From Bacteroidota bacterium (lineage in GTDB: Bacteria; Bacteroidota; Bacteroidia; Chitinophagales; Saprospiraceae), in NCBI GenBank assembly GCA_017857395.1, contig JAFMDF010000076.1, positions 1 to 32,211 on the forward strand: a DNA stretch of 32,211 bases, in the 5' to 3' direction. The notes under the pieces are model-generated. The model searched no databases. It was not told where the DNA came from and was given only the letters and a program-made list of their open reading frames with translations. Below are positions 8,571-15,804 of this stretch, piece after piece; the first letter of the stretch is position 1; every line of letters begins with the position of its first letter. The translations under genes were made by a program, and so were the position numbers.

Positions 8571-9206
8571 TTATGCCAACATATCCCGATGTTCCATCGC
8601 CCATTTTAACAAGCCATTTTGTTCGCCTGTCAAGTTTAATTTTTTACCAATATTACTTCTATGATTGCCAACCGTCTTTGGACTAATAAACAGCATATCT
8701 GCTATTTCCACGGAAGTTTTTTTGCGAGCAATCAATTTTAGAATATTGATTTCATGGTCGGATAATTTATCTAAAATTGAATTAGTAGGTTGCTGTAAAT
8801 TCAATAAAAAATGGGTTAAATTGGCGTTGACATAAGCCTTTCCAATATGCACCGACCGTATGCAAGTCAATATTTCTTGTTCGCTACTTTCTTTTAATAA
8901 ATAACCTTTAATACCTGCTGCCATTGCATTCCTAAAAAAAGATTCGTCTTTAAAAAGCGTCAATAAAACAAAAGTGGTGGGACTATTTTCGGCGATTAAA
9001 GTTTTAGCGACTTCTAAACCAGATAAATAGGGCATTTCAATATCCAATACTGCAACATCAGGCTGAATAGCTCGGATTTTTGTTAGGGCATCCTGTCCAT
9101 TTTCGGCACTGCCTACCCAGTTGATATCGGGTGTTTCTGTCAAAAGATTACTGACGCCTTTCCTTAAAATTGGGTGGTCATCGGCATTAAATACACTTAT
9201 TCGCAT
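8571..9206 (-). CDS. NarL/FixJ-type response regulator (receiver + LuxR HTH)
   Basis: 211-residue cytoplasmic transcription regulator. The receiver domain (about 1-120) has the acidic pair D9/D10, the phospho-acceptor D55 in VLDIEMP, T83 and K105 in GYLLKES, so all the usual active-site residues are present. The LuxR-type helix-turn-helix (about 147-195) contains LSDHEINILKLIA and ISPKTVGNHRSNI. It is the last gene of a minus-strand locus that begins with a sensor kinase of the matching HisKA_3 class at 13626. The lipoprotein gene ends 7 bp upstream, so those two are certainly co-transcribed. The target genes cannot be read, but the two exported proteins between kinase and regulator are natural candidates for pathway components. 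Confidence 0.93.
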   Translation of the reverse strand: MRISVFNADDHPILRKGVSNLLTETPDINWVGSAENGQDALTKIRAIQPDVAVLDIEMPYLSGLEVAKTLIAENSPTTFVLLTLFKDESFFRNAMAAGIKGYLLKESSEQEILTCIRSVHIGKAYVNANLTHFLLNLQQPTNSILDKLSDHEINILKLIARKKTSVEIADMLFISPKTVGNHRSNIGKKLNLTGEQNGLLKWAMEHRDMLA

Positions 9207-9213
9207 GCTATTT

Positions 9214-9630
9214 TTATTTTAAATCAATCAAAATGATTTCGTCTCGACTCCCCGTAATCCGCTCTTCAAAAAAAGCATGTAATTGTTGCTTTCCTTTAAA
9301 GGTTTGGGTAGAATTCTTGGTAGTAATTTTAATGGATTTAATCATTCCTACCAAACTATCCAAACTATTTTGAACTCGCCAATGTCCCATCCTAAAATAA
9401 AATTCCTTCATAGAATTCTGAGCATCAGAAGCTAAGTTAATTTTTAAGCGATTCTCTTTTATTTGGTCTTCAAATCGGTAATACCGTTTGCCTTCTTTGA
9501 AAACAAATTCAATGTTGGCTTCGGCATCTGTTGTATTTTCAATTCTAATAATTTGAGAGGGGTCGCAAGAAAATAGGAGGAAGATGGATAATCCTGCTAT
9601 TAGATAAGTTGTTATTTTTTGATAAATCAT
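9214..9630 (-). CDS. Small lipoprotein of unknown function in a two-component locus
   Basis: 138 residues when started at the ATG at 9630, which gives a compact lipoprotein signal (MIYQK, hydrophobic stretch, lipobox LLFSC at about residues 18-22). The upstream ATG at 9669 would add 13 polar residues before the signal and is less likely. The mature part is short and mixed alpha/beta, with several basic and acidic stretches. No family was recognised. It ends 7 bp before the response-regulator gene and follows the barrel protein gene by 146 bp, so it belongs to the kinase/regulator locus. It could be a periplasmic modulator of the kinase or a structural partner of the upstream exported protein; neither is shown by sequence. 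Confidence 0.75.
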   Translation of the reverse strand: MIYQKITTYLIAGLSIFLLFSCDPSQIIRIENTTDAEANIEFVFKEGKRYYRFEDQIKENRLKINLASDAQNSMKEFYFRMGHWRVQNSLDSLVGMIKSIKITTKNSTQTFKGKQQLHAFFEERITGSRDEIILIDLK

Positions 9631-9776
9631 AGCTTTTATTTTTGAGGATGAATAAACACTTTTATTCAAATTGACGATGGTCTATTACCAGTTGGCTTAA
9701 ACATAAACAGAGAATTGACAATAAATTAAGGATTAAGAATGTAGGAATTCTTTCACTAAGGCCTTTGCCGCGCTCC

Positions 9777-11315
9777 TTATAAATTATAAGATATCCCAAC
9801 AAAAAAGCCCAGTTCATATACTTGTTTGACGGGCACATTATCGACTTCCGAAATAAAGGTATCTCCAATTTCATATCCCTGAGCCAAGCGGTCAACTTGT
9901 CCAGCCATCACGCCTGCACTAATAACGATTCGGCTACTTTTACCAATCATCAAAGCAGGGCCTGCTAAAAAAGACAAGGAGGTGATATTTCTATCTCCAG
10001 CTAATGGAAAACCGATACCAACAGAACCACCCAGAGACGTATTGCCATTACTTTGCTTGTAAAAATGTAAAAAAGAAGTAAGCAAGGGCTTTAAACCACC
10101 TATATCATCTGCTTTGATGGTTTCCTCCCGAACAAAATAATCTTGTGGCGTTTCATTAAATCCACCAAAACTCAATCCCAAAGAAGCATTGAGTTTAAAA
10201 CCTCCCGAAATTGCGACTTCTATAGGAGCAATCGTTTTGTTGGTCGTGACCTCATTTTCCCCAAGTGCCTTTTTTTTAAATTTGACATTAAAAATAATCG
10301 CATCTTCTTTGGCAGTCGTCCGATAGGTATAGGAAAAGTCATTACTGTTAATCGCCTCAAATTCATAGCGAAGATCTGCCAGATATTCCATATCTTCTTT
10401 TTGAAATTCGCTGGTCAACTCATTTAATTTTTTTTGATATGCTTTTGCTTTACTTAAAAATCCCTGACCATCTTTTTGGGTTTTCTGCAAAGATTGCATT
10501 ATTGAGGTTCCTTCTAAATTAAACTCGTTTGAAATTTCTACCAATTCTTCCACTTTTTCTAACTCATTTTGATAAAGCTCCTCTTTTTCTTTCAATTGTC
10601 CTAACTGTTCTTTGAGGGAGGTTTGGGATAAGATATAATTCATATCAATGGTTTTGATATCTGCTATCGTAAATACCGTTTGAAAGTATTCGCTTGCCAT
10701 TTTTTTGATCTGAGTAGGTTTTAATTGAGGATGTTGCTTAAGTTTTGTAATTTCTTTGGCAATGACCTTCAATTTTTGTTTTTTCTGAAATTCTATTTTA
10801 ATGGCTTTTCCAATAGCCATTAATTCTGCTTCTGCTTGGTTCATAGTATTCAAGATTTCACTATACTCTGCGCTTAGGTCTTGTATAACTTGATATTGTT
10901 TCTCATTTTCTTCTGATAGGTCTATTTCTCGGCTATGCGACAGAACTGGTTCCTCTTCGGTTTGTTCTCTAGAAGCAGCTGATTCATCATTAGCAGTAGC
11001 TGAAAATAGATTTAAGGTAGGTAATCTACCACCACCCTTACCAGATAATAAGCCTGATAATGCATTCGAACTACTAGTGGGAATATTAATCGTGGATTCA
11101 TTTGCACCTACTTCTACCTCAAAGAGATAATTATTATAATTTTTAATATGTAGGAAAATATTACTGCCACTTTGAGCTTTAGGTTGTTGAATGGCTTTTC
11201 CTTCCAATTCATATCTTAACAGTTCTGTTTGTGCATCGTAATAGATATGTAAATCCTGCGCAGATAAATGAATGGCAATAAAGAATAATGGATAAAATAG
11301 AATTGATTTTCTCAT
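9777..11315 (-). CDS. Exported coiled-coil protein with C-terminal barrel-like domain
   Basis: 512 residues with a signal peptide (about 1-20, HLSAQ). After an N-terminal beta-rich part (about 21-82) and a low-complexity Ser/Gly/Glu linker (83-132), a long charged helical region follows (about 135-325, many Lys/Glu heptad-like runs), predicted to be coiled coil. The C-terminal 150 residues (about 365-512) alternate short hydrophobic strands with Gly (LGLSFGGF, GGSVGIGFPL, LGFFVGISYNL) and end in an aromatic/hydrophobic pair, as in outer-membrane barrels. The layout suggests a periplasmic stalk anchored by a small barrel; this is inference and no named family was recognised. It lies between the sensor kinase and the lipoprotein/regulator genes and has its own TACCTTTG box upstream. 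Confidence 0.8.
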   Translation of the reverse strand: MRKSILFYPLFFIAIHLSAQDLHIYYDAQTELLRYELEGKAIQQPKAQSGSNIFLHIKNYNNYLFEVEVGANESTINIPTSSSNALSGLLSGKGGGRLPTLNLFSATANDESAASREQTEEEPVLSHSREIDLSEENEKQYQVIQDLSAEYSEILNTMNQAEAELMAIGKAIKIEFQKKQKLKVIAKEITKLKQHPQLKPTQIKKMASEYFQTVFTIADIKTIDMNYILSQTSLKEQLGQLKEKEELYQNELEKVEELVEISNEFNLEGTSIMQSLQKTQKDGQGFLSKAKAYQKKLNELTSEFQKEDMEYLADLRYEFEAINSNDFSYTYRTTAKEDAIIFNVKFKKKALGENEVTTNKTIAPIEVAISGGFKLNASLGLSFGGFNETPQDYFVREETIKADDIGGLKPLLTSFLHFYKQSNGNTSLGGSVGIGFPLAGDRNITSLSFLAGPALMIGKSSRIVISAGVMAGQVDRLAQGYEIGDTFISEVDNVPVKQVYELGFFVGISYNL

Positions 11316-11400
11316 ATTTAGCTTAGTTTTTATAGTAGTTTGTAATTTTTTACAAAAGGTTATTTGTTTTTATATTTTGGCGTAATAAATTTATTCTTTA

Positions 11401-11408
11401 CAAAGGTA
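11401..11408 (-). promoter_or_regulatory. Bacteroidota -7 box TACCTTTG before the barrel gene
   Basis: caaaggta on the plus strand reads TACCTTTG on the minus strand, an exact match to TAnnTTTG. A TTTA at 11434-11431, 22 bases further upstream, could serve as the -33 element. The predicted leader is about 80 bases, inside the 157-bp gap after the kinase gene. Confidence 0.55.
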
Positions 11409-11472
11409 GAACCTAAAGATTTGCTTAAAATAAATACTTGGGAGGAACTAGTTCAGTTGTTCACAAAGAATT

Positions 11473-13626
11473 TTAAACTGGAATCCGAATCAAAACCATC
11501 GCTCCTTTAGTCACCCCTTTTTTTAACTTTAGTTGTCCACCAATAGCTGTTATCCTTTCAAACATGGTACGCAAACCAAGGCTTTTAGAAGTGATAATCG
11601 CCAATTCGTAATCAAATCCTTTTCCATTATCTTGAATATTGATAATCAAATTTTTATCTACTTTTTTAATACTAATTTTTGCCGCAGTCGCCTCCGAATG
11701 TTTGACTATATTATTGAATGCTTCTTGAATGGTTCGGTAGAGGTTAATTTCTGCTTTAGCATTCAATAATTTATCAATATTGTCAATTTCTTTGCTAATA
11801 AACAAATCTGTTGATTTTTCGACTTTTTGGATAATCTCATTGATGGCAGTCGTTAAGCCAAATTTTTCTAATTGAATAGGATGTAAATCTTGGGAAATAG
11901 ACCGCACTTCTTCCAATGTGTCTGTAATCAATTGTTGATTTTCTAGGGTAACTTCATGATTGTAAGTCAATTGTTTTTTAATTAATAATAAAGACTGTCC
12001 AATGCCATCATGCAAATCTCTAGCAATGCGTTTTCGTTCTTCCTCTTGGGCAAAAATAAGCGCTTTCGCAAAGGCTATTTTATCGTTTCTTTCTCTGCGG
12101 ATTTTATTGAATTTAAAGCCTAAAAAACCAAAAATACTGAGCAATAAAGTGCCTCCTAATAAGTAATTTAGTTGTCTTTCGATTTTGCCATTTTCTTCCC
12201 CTAATTTCAAGATGGCATTTTCTTTTTCTAAAATCACTTTGTCCTTTTTTTCTGTCTCGTAGAGCGTTTGCATATCTGCGAATTGTTTATTTTGATCTTT
12301 ATTAAACAAACTATCTTTGGCTGCTAAATTTAGTTGCTGATACCGAAAAGCATTCTTAAAATCACCTTGGCGTTCATAATATTCGACGAGGTGACTGGAG
12401 GATTCCCACATTCCTTCTAATTCGCCAGCTTTTGCATACCAATCATAAGCCTTTTTTAAATAAGGAAAAGCCACTTTATAATTGCCTTGAGCCATATTCC
12501 ATTGAGCCAATGCTTTGTTACAAGCATGTATACCACTATTAAAACCTATTTCTTCCCTAAGTGCTAAACTTTTGCGCATATAAAACCTCGCTTTATCAAG
12601 ATTTTTCTGATGTTTATAATTCCATGCCATTGAAAAATAGGTGAAGGATTGCCCTCTTTTATCATTTAAGGCTATTCTTATTTTTAATGCCTTTTGATAA
12701 TTTTCAAGCGCTTCGTCCAACTTGCGTTGTGCTTTAAGCACATTCCCCATATCATGATAACTAAAGGCAATACCCCGTTGATTATTCGTCCTATTATAGA
12801 TTTCCAATCCTTTTAAACCATATTCAATTGCTTTTTCGTGGTTTTTTTGAATAAAATATAGACTGGCAATATTACCATTCGCCCTTGCTGCAAAACTCCA
12901 GTCTGTTTCTTTTTCCGCCAAGCGGAGTGTTTCTATATATTTTGCTAACGATTTTTCTAAGTGGCCTTTATATTCATGAATGATTCCAATAGCATTATGT
13001 GCGCTTAATTGACCTTGAATATCCTTGTTTTCGGTACTTATCTTTAAACTCAATTCAAATAATTCCATAGCTTTGTCATATTTCCCCCTGCTTTCAAAAA
13101 CATTTCCCTGACCATAAAGACCTTTCGCTATACCTTTCGGATAGTTAGCGATTTCACTTACCTTTTGACATTTTTGATAATATACTTCGGCACTATCTAT
13201 CTTTCCCGTTACAAATAAAGTTCGACCGATTTGAGCCATCGCATCTGCCTCTGATAATTTATGGTCTATTCGGCTGCTTAATTGGATACATTCCTTTCCT
13301 GCCTGACTGCCTAGGTCATATAATCCTAAGCTGTAATAGGTCTGACTCAATAATAAAAGGCTTTCTGCTTGTCCTTTTAAATCGTTTATTGATTTTGCTA
13401 AAGCCAAGGCTTCTTCTCCATATTGCTGCGCCGTTTTGGCTTGATTGGCAAGCGTTATCTTTGTTAATTGAGTTAAAATTCGTACTCGATTCGTATCTGC
13501 TTCATAAACGGTTAATAAATTAATTAGACTGTCAATGTTAACGGTCTTTGCGGAGGTATGTCCAAAACTTATAAAGAGGAAAAAGATAAAGAGGCATTTC
13601 CAATGAGAAAATTGGCTTAACTGCAT
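11473..13626 (-). CDS. Sensor histidine kinase with periplasmic TPR domain (HisKA_3 type)
   Basis: 717 residues: signal peptide (about 1-27), a tetratricopeptide array (about 60-440, repeats such as GNVFESRGKYDKAMELF and GNVLKAQRKLDEALENY), a helical linker, one membrane segment (about 487-505), then the kinase. The phospho-acceptor is H539 in RIARDLHDGIGQS, typical of HisKA_3. The ATPase has the N box EAFNNIVKH (635-643), G1 DNGKGFD (666-672) and G2 SLGLRTM. The TPR part should therefore sit in the periplasm and the kinase in the cytoplasm. This class pairs with NarL/FixJ regulators, and one is found at the far end of the same locus, after two exported proteins. A TACCTTTG promoter box lies about 137 bases upstream. 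The sensed signal is unknown; TPR sensing domains usually bind proteins or peptides. Confidence 0.93.
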   Translation of the reverse strand: MQLSQFSHWKCLFIFFLFISFGHTSAKTVNIDSLINLLTVYEADTNRVRILTQLTKITLANQAKTAQQYGEEALALAKSINDLKGQAESLLLLSQTYYSLGLYDLGSQAGKECIQLSSRIDHKLSEADAMAQIGRTLFVTGKIDSAEVYYQKCQKVSEIANYPKGIAKGLYGQGNVFESRGKYDKAMELFELSLKISTENKDIQGQLSAHNAIGIIHEYKGHLEKSLAKYIETLRLAEKETDWSFAARANGNIASLYFIQKNHEKAIEYGLKGLEIYNRTNNQRGIAFSYHDMGNVLKAQRKLDEALENYQKALKIRIALNDKRGQSFTYFSMAWNYKHQKNLDKARFYMRKSLALREEIGFNSGIHACNKALAQWNMAQGNYKVAFPYLKKAYDWYAKAGELEGMWESSSHLVEYYERQGDFKNAFRYQQLNLAAKDSLFNKDQNKQFADMQTLYETEKKDKVILEKENAILKLGEENGKIERQLNYLLGGTLLLSIFGFLGFKFNKIRRERNDKIAFAKALIFAQEEERKRIARDLHDGIGQSLLLIKKQLTYNHEVTLENQQLITDTLEEVRSISQDLHPIQLEKFGLTTAINEIIQKVEKSTDLFISKEIDNIDKLLNAKAEINLYRTIQEAFNNIVKHSEATAAKISIKKVDKNLIINIQDNGKGFDYELAIITSKSLGLRTMFERITAIGGQLKLKKGVTKGAMVLIRIPV

Positions 13627-13762
13627 AAATTGTGTTTTGGGATTCTTGGAGTTTCCAGCAAGATACAGTTATTTCTCTTTTTTCACAAAAAACACTTCTT
13701 TACTTTTTTTGAAATTACTTTGTTATACTAATAAAAATAAATTTCAGGTATTTATCTACTTA

Positions 13763-13770
13763 CAAAGGTA
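13763..13770 (-). promoter_or_regulatory. Bacteroidota promoter TTTC-N19-TACCTTTG before the kinase gene
   Basis: caaaggta reads TACCTTTG on the minus strand. gaaa at 13790-13793 (TTTC on the minus strand) lies exactly 19 bases upstream, one base from the TTTG -33 consensus at the usual spacing. The box is identical to those at 11401 and 20896. Confidence 0.6.
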
Positions 13771-13897
13771 TTCCTTAAAGGATGATATTGAAATAGGGGC
13801 AGGGTAGGGTTTTAATAGGGGCTAGACTCTAGTGTTTTAATTTTAATCTCAATTATAAACTGTATATTAATTCCAATTGAGGACTTAGCTTAGAGTT

Positions 13898-14047
13898 AGG
13901 TTGTTCAGAATATGGGATAAAGTTCCTTCAGTTTTTAAGAAGGCGGCATCAATTTAAGATTTATCCAATCCAATCCAATCCAAGATTATTAGCTGTTCAA
14001 GAAGACGGGGAGAAAAAAATCTATTTCTCCGTAATTCTGAACAGCCT
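13898..14047. repeat. Palindromic MITE-like element, copy C (150 bp)
   Basis: The ends are aggttgttcagaat (13898-13911) and attctgaacagcct (14034-14047), inverted copies with 13 of 14 bases matching. Inside, ctgttcaag at 13993 starts a second palindrome with the right end (agcggg-type arm acggggagaaa against tttctccgt). The left part contains tttttaagaaggcggca, shared with copy A. tagctta occurs just outside both ends (13886-13892, 14047-14053), a possible but imperfect target duplication. No protein is encoded. Confidence 0.65.
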
Positions 14048-14151
14048 AGCTTAGCGTAGTACATTAATAGACAATTCAAATAATTAAAAAACACGAAACT
14101 TTGTAGTATATTGAGCGAATAAAAATCGCCAACCATAAAAAGTTTTTAAAG

Positions 14152-15453
14152 ATGATTAGAATAGCTATTTCCTTCTTCCTATTATGTATTACATTAAGTG
14201 CTTTCAGCCAAGAAGCCCATCGCAGATGGCGAAAAATGAATCAAATTCGCAATGATAAATTTGATTTAATCCTACCAGAAGTGATGAAAGAGAATAAGAT
14301 TGATATGTGGATTATCATGAATCGAGAAGGGAATTTTGACCCGCTTTATCCAGATATGGGAGAAGGTTATGTTGGGTCAACAGGTTATTATGTTTTCACG
14401 GATAATGGTGAAGACCGCATTGAAAGAGCCGCTTTAGGAATCAGTGGCTATTTATTAAAAGAAGGTGGTGCGTATGACCATTTTGGGTCAGATTTAGAAC
14501 TCAAAGAATATGTAGCAGAAAGAGACCCGAAACGCATAGGACTTAATTTTTCTAAATTTATTGGCGGCGCAGATGGTTTATCTCATTCAGGCTATAACGA
14601 GTTAGTAGAAGTATTAGGCCAAAAATATGCCGACCGTTTTGTTTCTGCGGAAAAACTGGTTTCTGATTTTAGATCAAGGCGAGTCGCAAGTGAAATTGCT
14701 GTGTATGGAGAAGCCTGTGAGTTGTCTTATACGATAGCAGAAAAAGCCTTATCCAATGAAGTCATTACGCCTGGGATAACGACCTTGGAAGATGTCGCTT
14801 GGTGGATAAAAGAACAACAATTTAAACATAATTTAGAATCCTCCTTTGGGATGCCATCGGTTTATTTGACAGGTCCAAGAGGTGTGATTGCTACTTCTAC
14901 GGATAAAATTATCGAACGAGGGGACGTCATTATGTTGGATTATGGGGTAGGATTAATGAATATGTACACGGATATGAAGCGGATGGCTTATGTGTTGAGA
15001 GAAGGCGAAACGACTATTCCAGAAGGCATTCAAAATGCCTTTGACCAAGGCGTAAAAGTTCGAGATATTATCAAGCAAACCATTAAACCGGGATTCACTG
15101 CCAAAGAAAACGAAACTAAAGTCTATGCTGCGTTGACGAAAGCAGGCTTCAATAAAATGAAAGGTTTTAATAAATTTACAGAAGGAGATGTTACCGATGT
15201 CATTATTGGTTGTCACTCTGTCGGCAATTGGGGACATGGAGTAGGACCTTCCATTGCTTTTTTCAATCCAGTTCGCTTGAACTATGAAATCAAGCCGTCC
15301 AATCTGTTTTCTATAGAATTATTTGCTTATACGAAGATACCAGAATGGGGCGGAAAAAAATTAAGAGTGCCTTTGGAAGATGATGCGATTGTGACAAGTA
15401 GAGGAGTAGAGTGGATATATCCGATTAATCCTAGGATACAAGTGATTAAGTAA
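14152..15453 (+). CDS. Exported M24 family metallopeptidase (Xaa-Pro dipeptidase-like)
   Basis: 433 residues with a signal peptide (about 1-20, SAFSQ), so it acts in the periplasm or outside the cell. The C-terminal pita-bread domain (about 185-430) has the five dinuclear metal ligands of M24: D263 (LDYGV), D274 (YTDMKRM), a His in the CHSVGNWGHGVG segment (355-364), E389 (SIELFAY) and E410 (VPLEDDA). The N-terminal part (about 30-180) fits the creatinase/prolidase N-domain. Enzymes of this family remove an N-terminal residue before proline or cleave Xaa-Pro dipeptides; the exact substrate is open. The gene stands alone: the kinase is divergent and the next gene starts 351 bp downstream after a repeat element. 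Confidence 0.9.
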   Translation: MIRIAISFFLLCITLSAFSQEAHRRWRKMNQIRNDKFDLILPEVMKENKIDMWIIMNREGNFDPLYPDMGEGYVGSTGYYVFTDNGEDRIERAALGISGYLLKEGGAYDHFGSDLELKEYVAERDPKRIGLNFSKFIGGADGLSHSGYNELVEVLGQKYADRFVSAEKLVSDFRSRRVASEIAVYGEACELSYTIAEKALSNEVITPGITTLEDVAWWIKEQQFKHNLESSFGMPSVYLTGPRGVIATSTDKIIERGDVIMLDYGVGLMNMYTDMKRMAYVLREGETTIPEGIQNAFDQGVKVRDIIKQTIKPGFTAKENETKVYAALTKAGFNKMKGFNKFTEGDVTDVIIGCHSVGNWGHGVGPSIAFFNPVRLNYEIKPSNLFSIELFAYTKIPEWGGKKLRVPLEDDAIVTSRGVEWIYPINPRIQVIK

Positions 15454-15506
15454 CAAAGAAAAAATAAGTTCCTCATTTAGACGCTTAGAGGTTTGAAAGA
15501 CGCTCC

Positions 15507-15690
15507 AAGCTGTTCAGAATGTGGATAAGCAACCCGTCCGTAAACGGTTCACAAACAGTGTTTGATCATCTTGATTTTTGAGAGGGCGGCAAATCATAAA
15601 TCTTAAATCATACATCATACTTCATAAATCCATCTAGTTTTTACGTGACAGATTTATGATTTAAAATTTATGATTTATGATTTTTTAAAC
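15507..15690. repeat. Palindromic MITE-like element, copy A (right end unclear)
   Basis: The left end aagctgttcagaat (15507-15520) matches copies B and C. It is followed by tttttgagagggcggca, as in copy C, and then by a long inverted repeat: arm 15591-15630 against arm 15650-15685, built from aaatcat/atgattt units around a loop catctagtttttacgtgaca. The opposite inverted end attctgaacagc was not found, so this copy looks decayed or fused with another repeat. Confidence 0.55.
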
Positions 15691-15696
15691 CCCGAT

Positions 15697-15767
15697 GAAT
15701 TAAGTCTCCAGACTTGATTCGCTTATCTCGTCGTCTCCAGACGACCGTTAGTATTATTTTCGGTCGT
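15697..15767. repeat. Paired 'tctcca' hairpins in the leader of the esterase gene
   Basis: gaattaagtct (15697-15707) pairs with agacttgattc (15710-15720), and gtcgtct (15730-15736) with agacgac (15739-15745). A third pairing, acgaccg (15741-15747) with cggtcgt (15761-15767), overlaps and excludes the second. A related hairpin with a ctcca loop forms the terminator stem at 419-439. They lie 38-108 bases before the next start codon. Confidence 0.55.
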
Positions 15768-15804
15768 ATAAATATTCCGCAAGTAAAATAAATAAAGAAT
15801 ACGC

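Larger units (their letters stand above)
13627..14151. other. Intergenic region between divergent kinase and peptidase genes
   Basis: It holds the kinase promoter near 13763-13770 and a 150-bp palindromic element at 13898-14047. Within that element a microsatellite of four tccaa units (about 13963-13983) is visible. On the peptidase side, aaactttg (about 14096-14103) is one base from the -7 consensus. No credible reading frame was seen. Confidence 0.6.
15454..15804. other. Intergenic region filled with palindromic elements
   Basis: From left to right it holds copy A of the ctgttcagaat element, a long inverted repeat of aaatcat units, two hairpins with a tctcca centre and a further competing hairpin just before the next gene. 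No protein-coding frame was seen. Confidence 0.7.

Noticed and set aside
9662-9895. 77-codon minus-strand frame between the barrel and lipoprotein genes
   Set aside because: It overlaps the end of the barrel gene in another frame by about 120 bases and has no recognisable features.
13954-14136. 60-codon minus-strand frame upstream of the peptidase
   Set aside because: It lies across the palindromic element and a tccaa microsatellite, so it is composition-driven.
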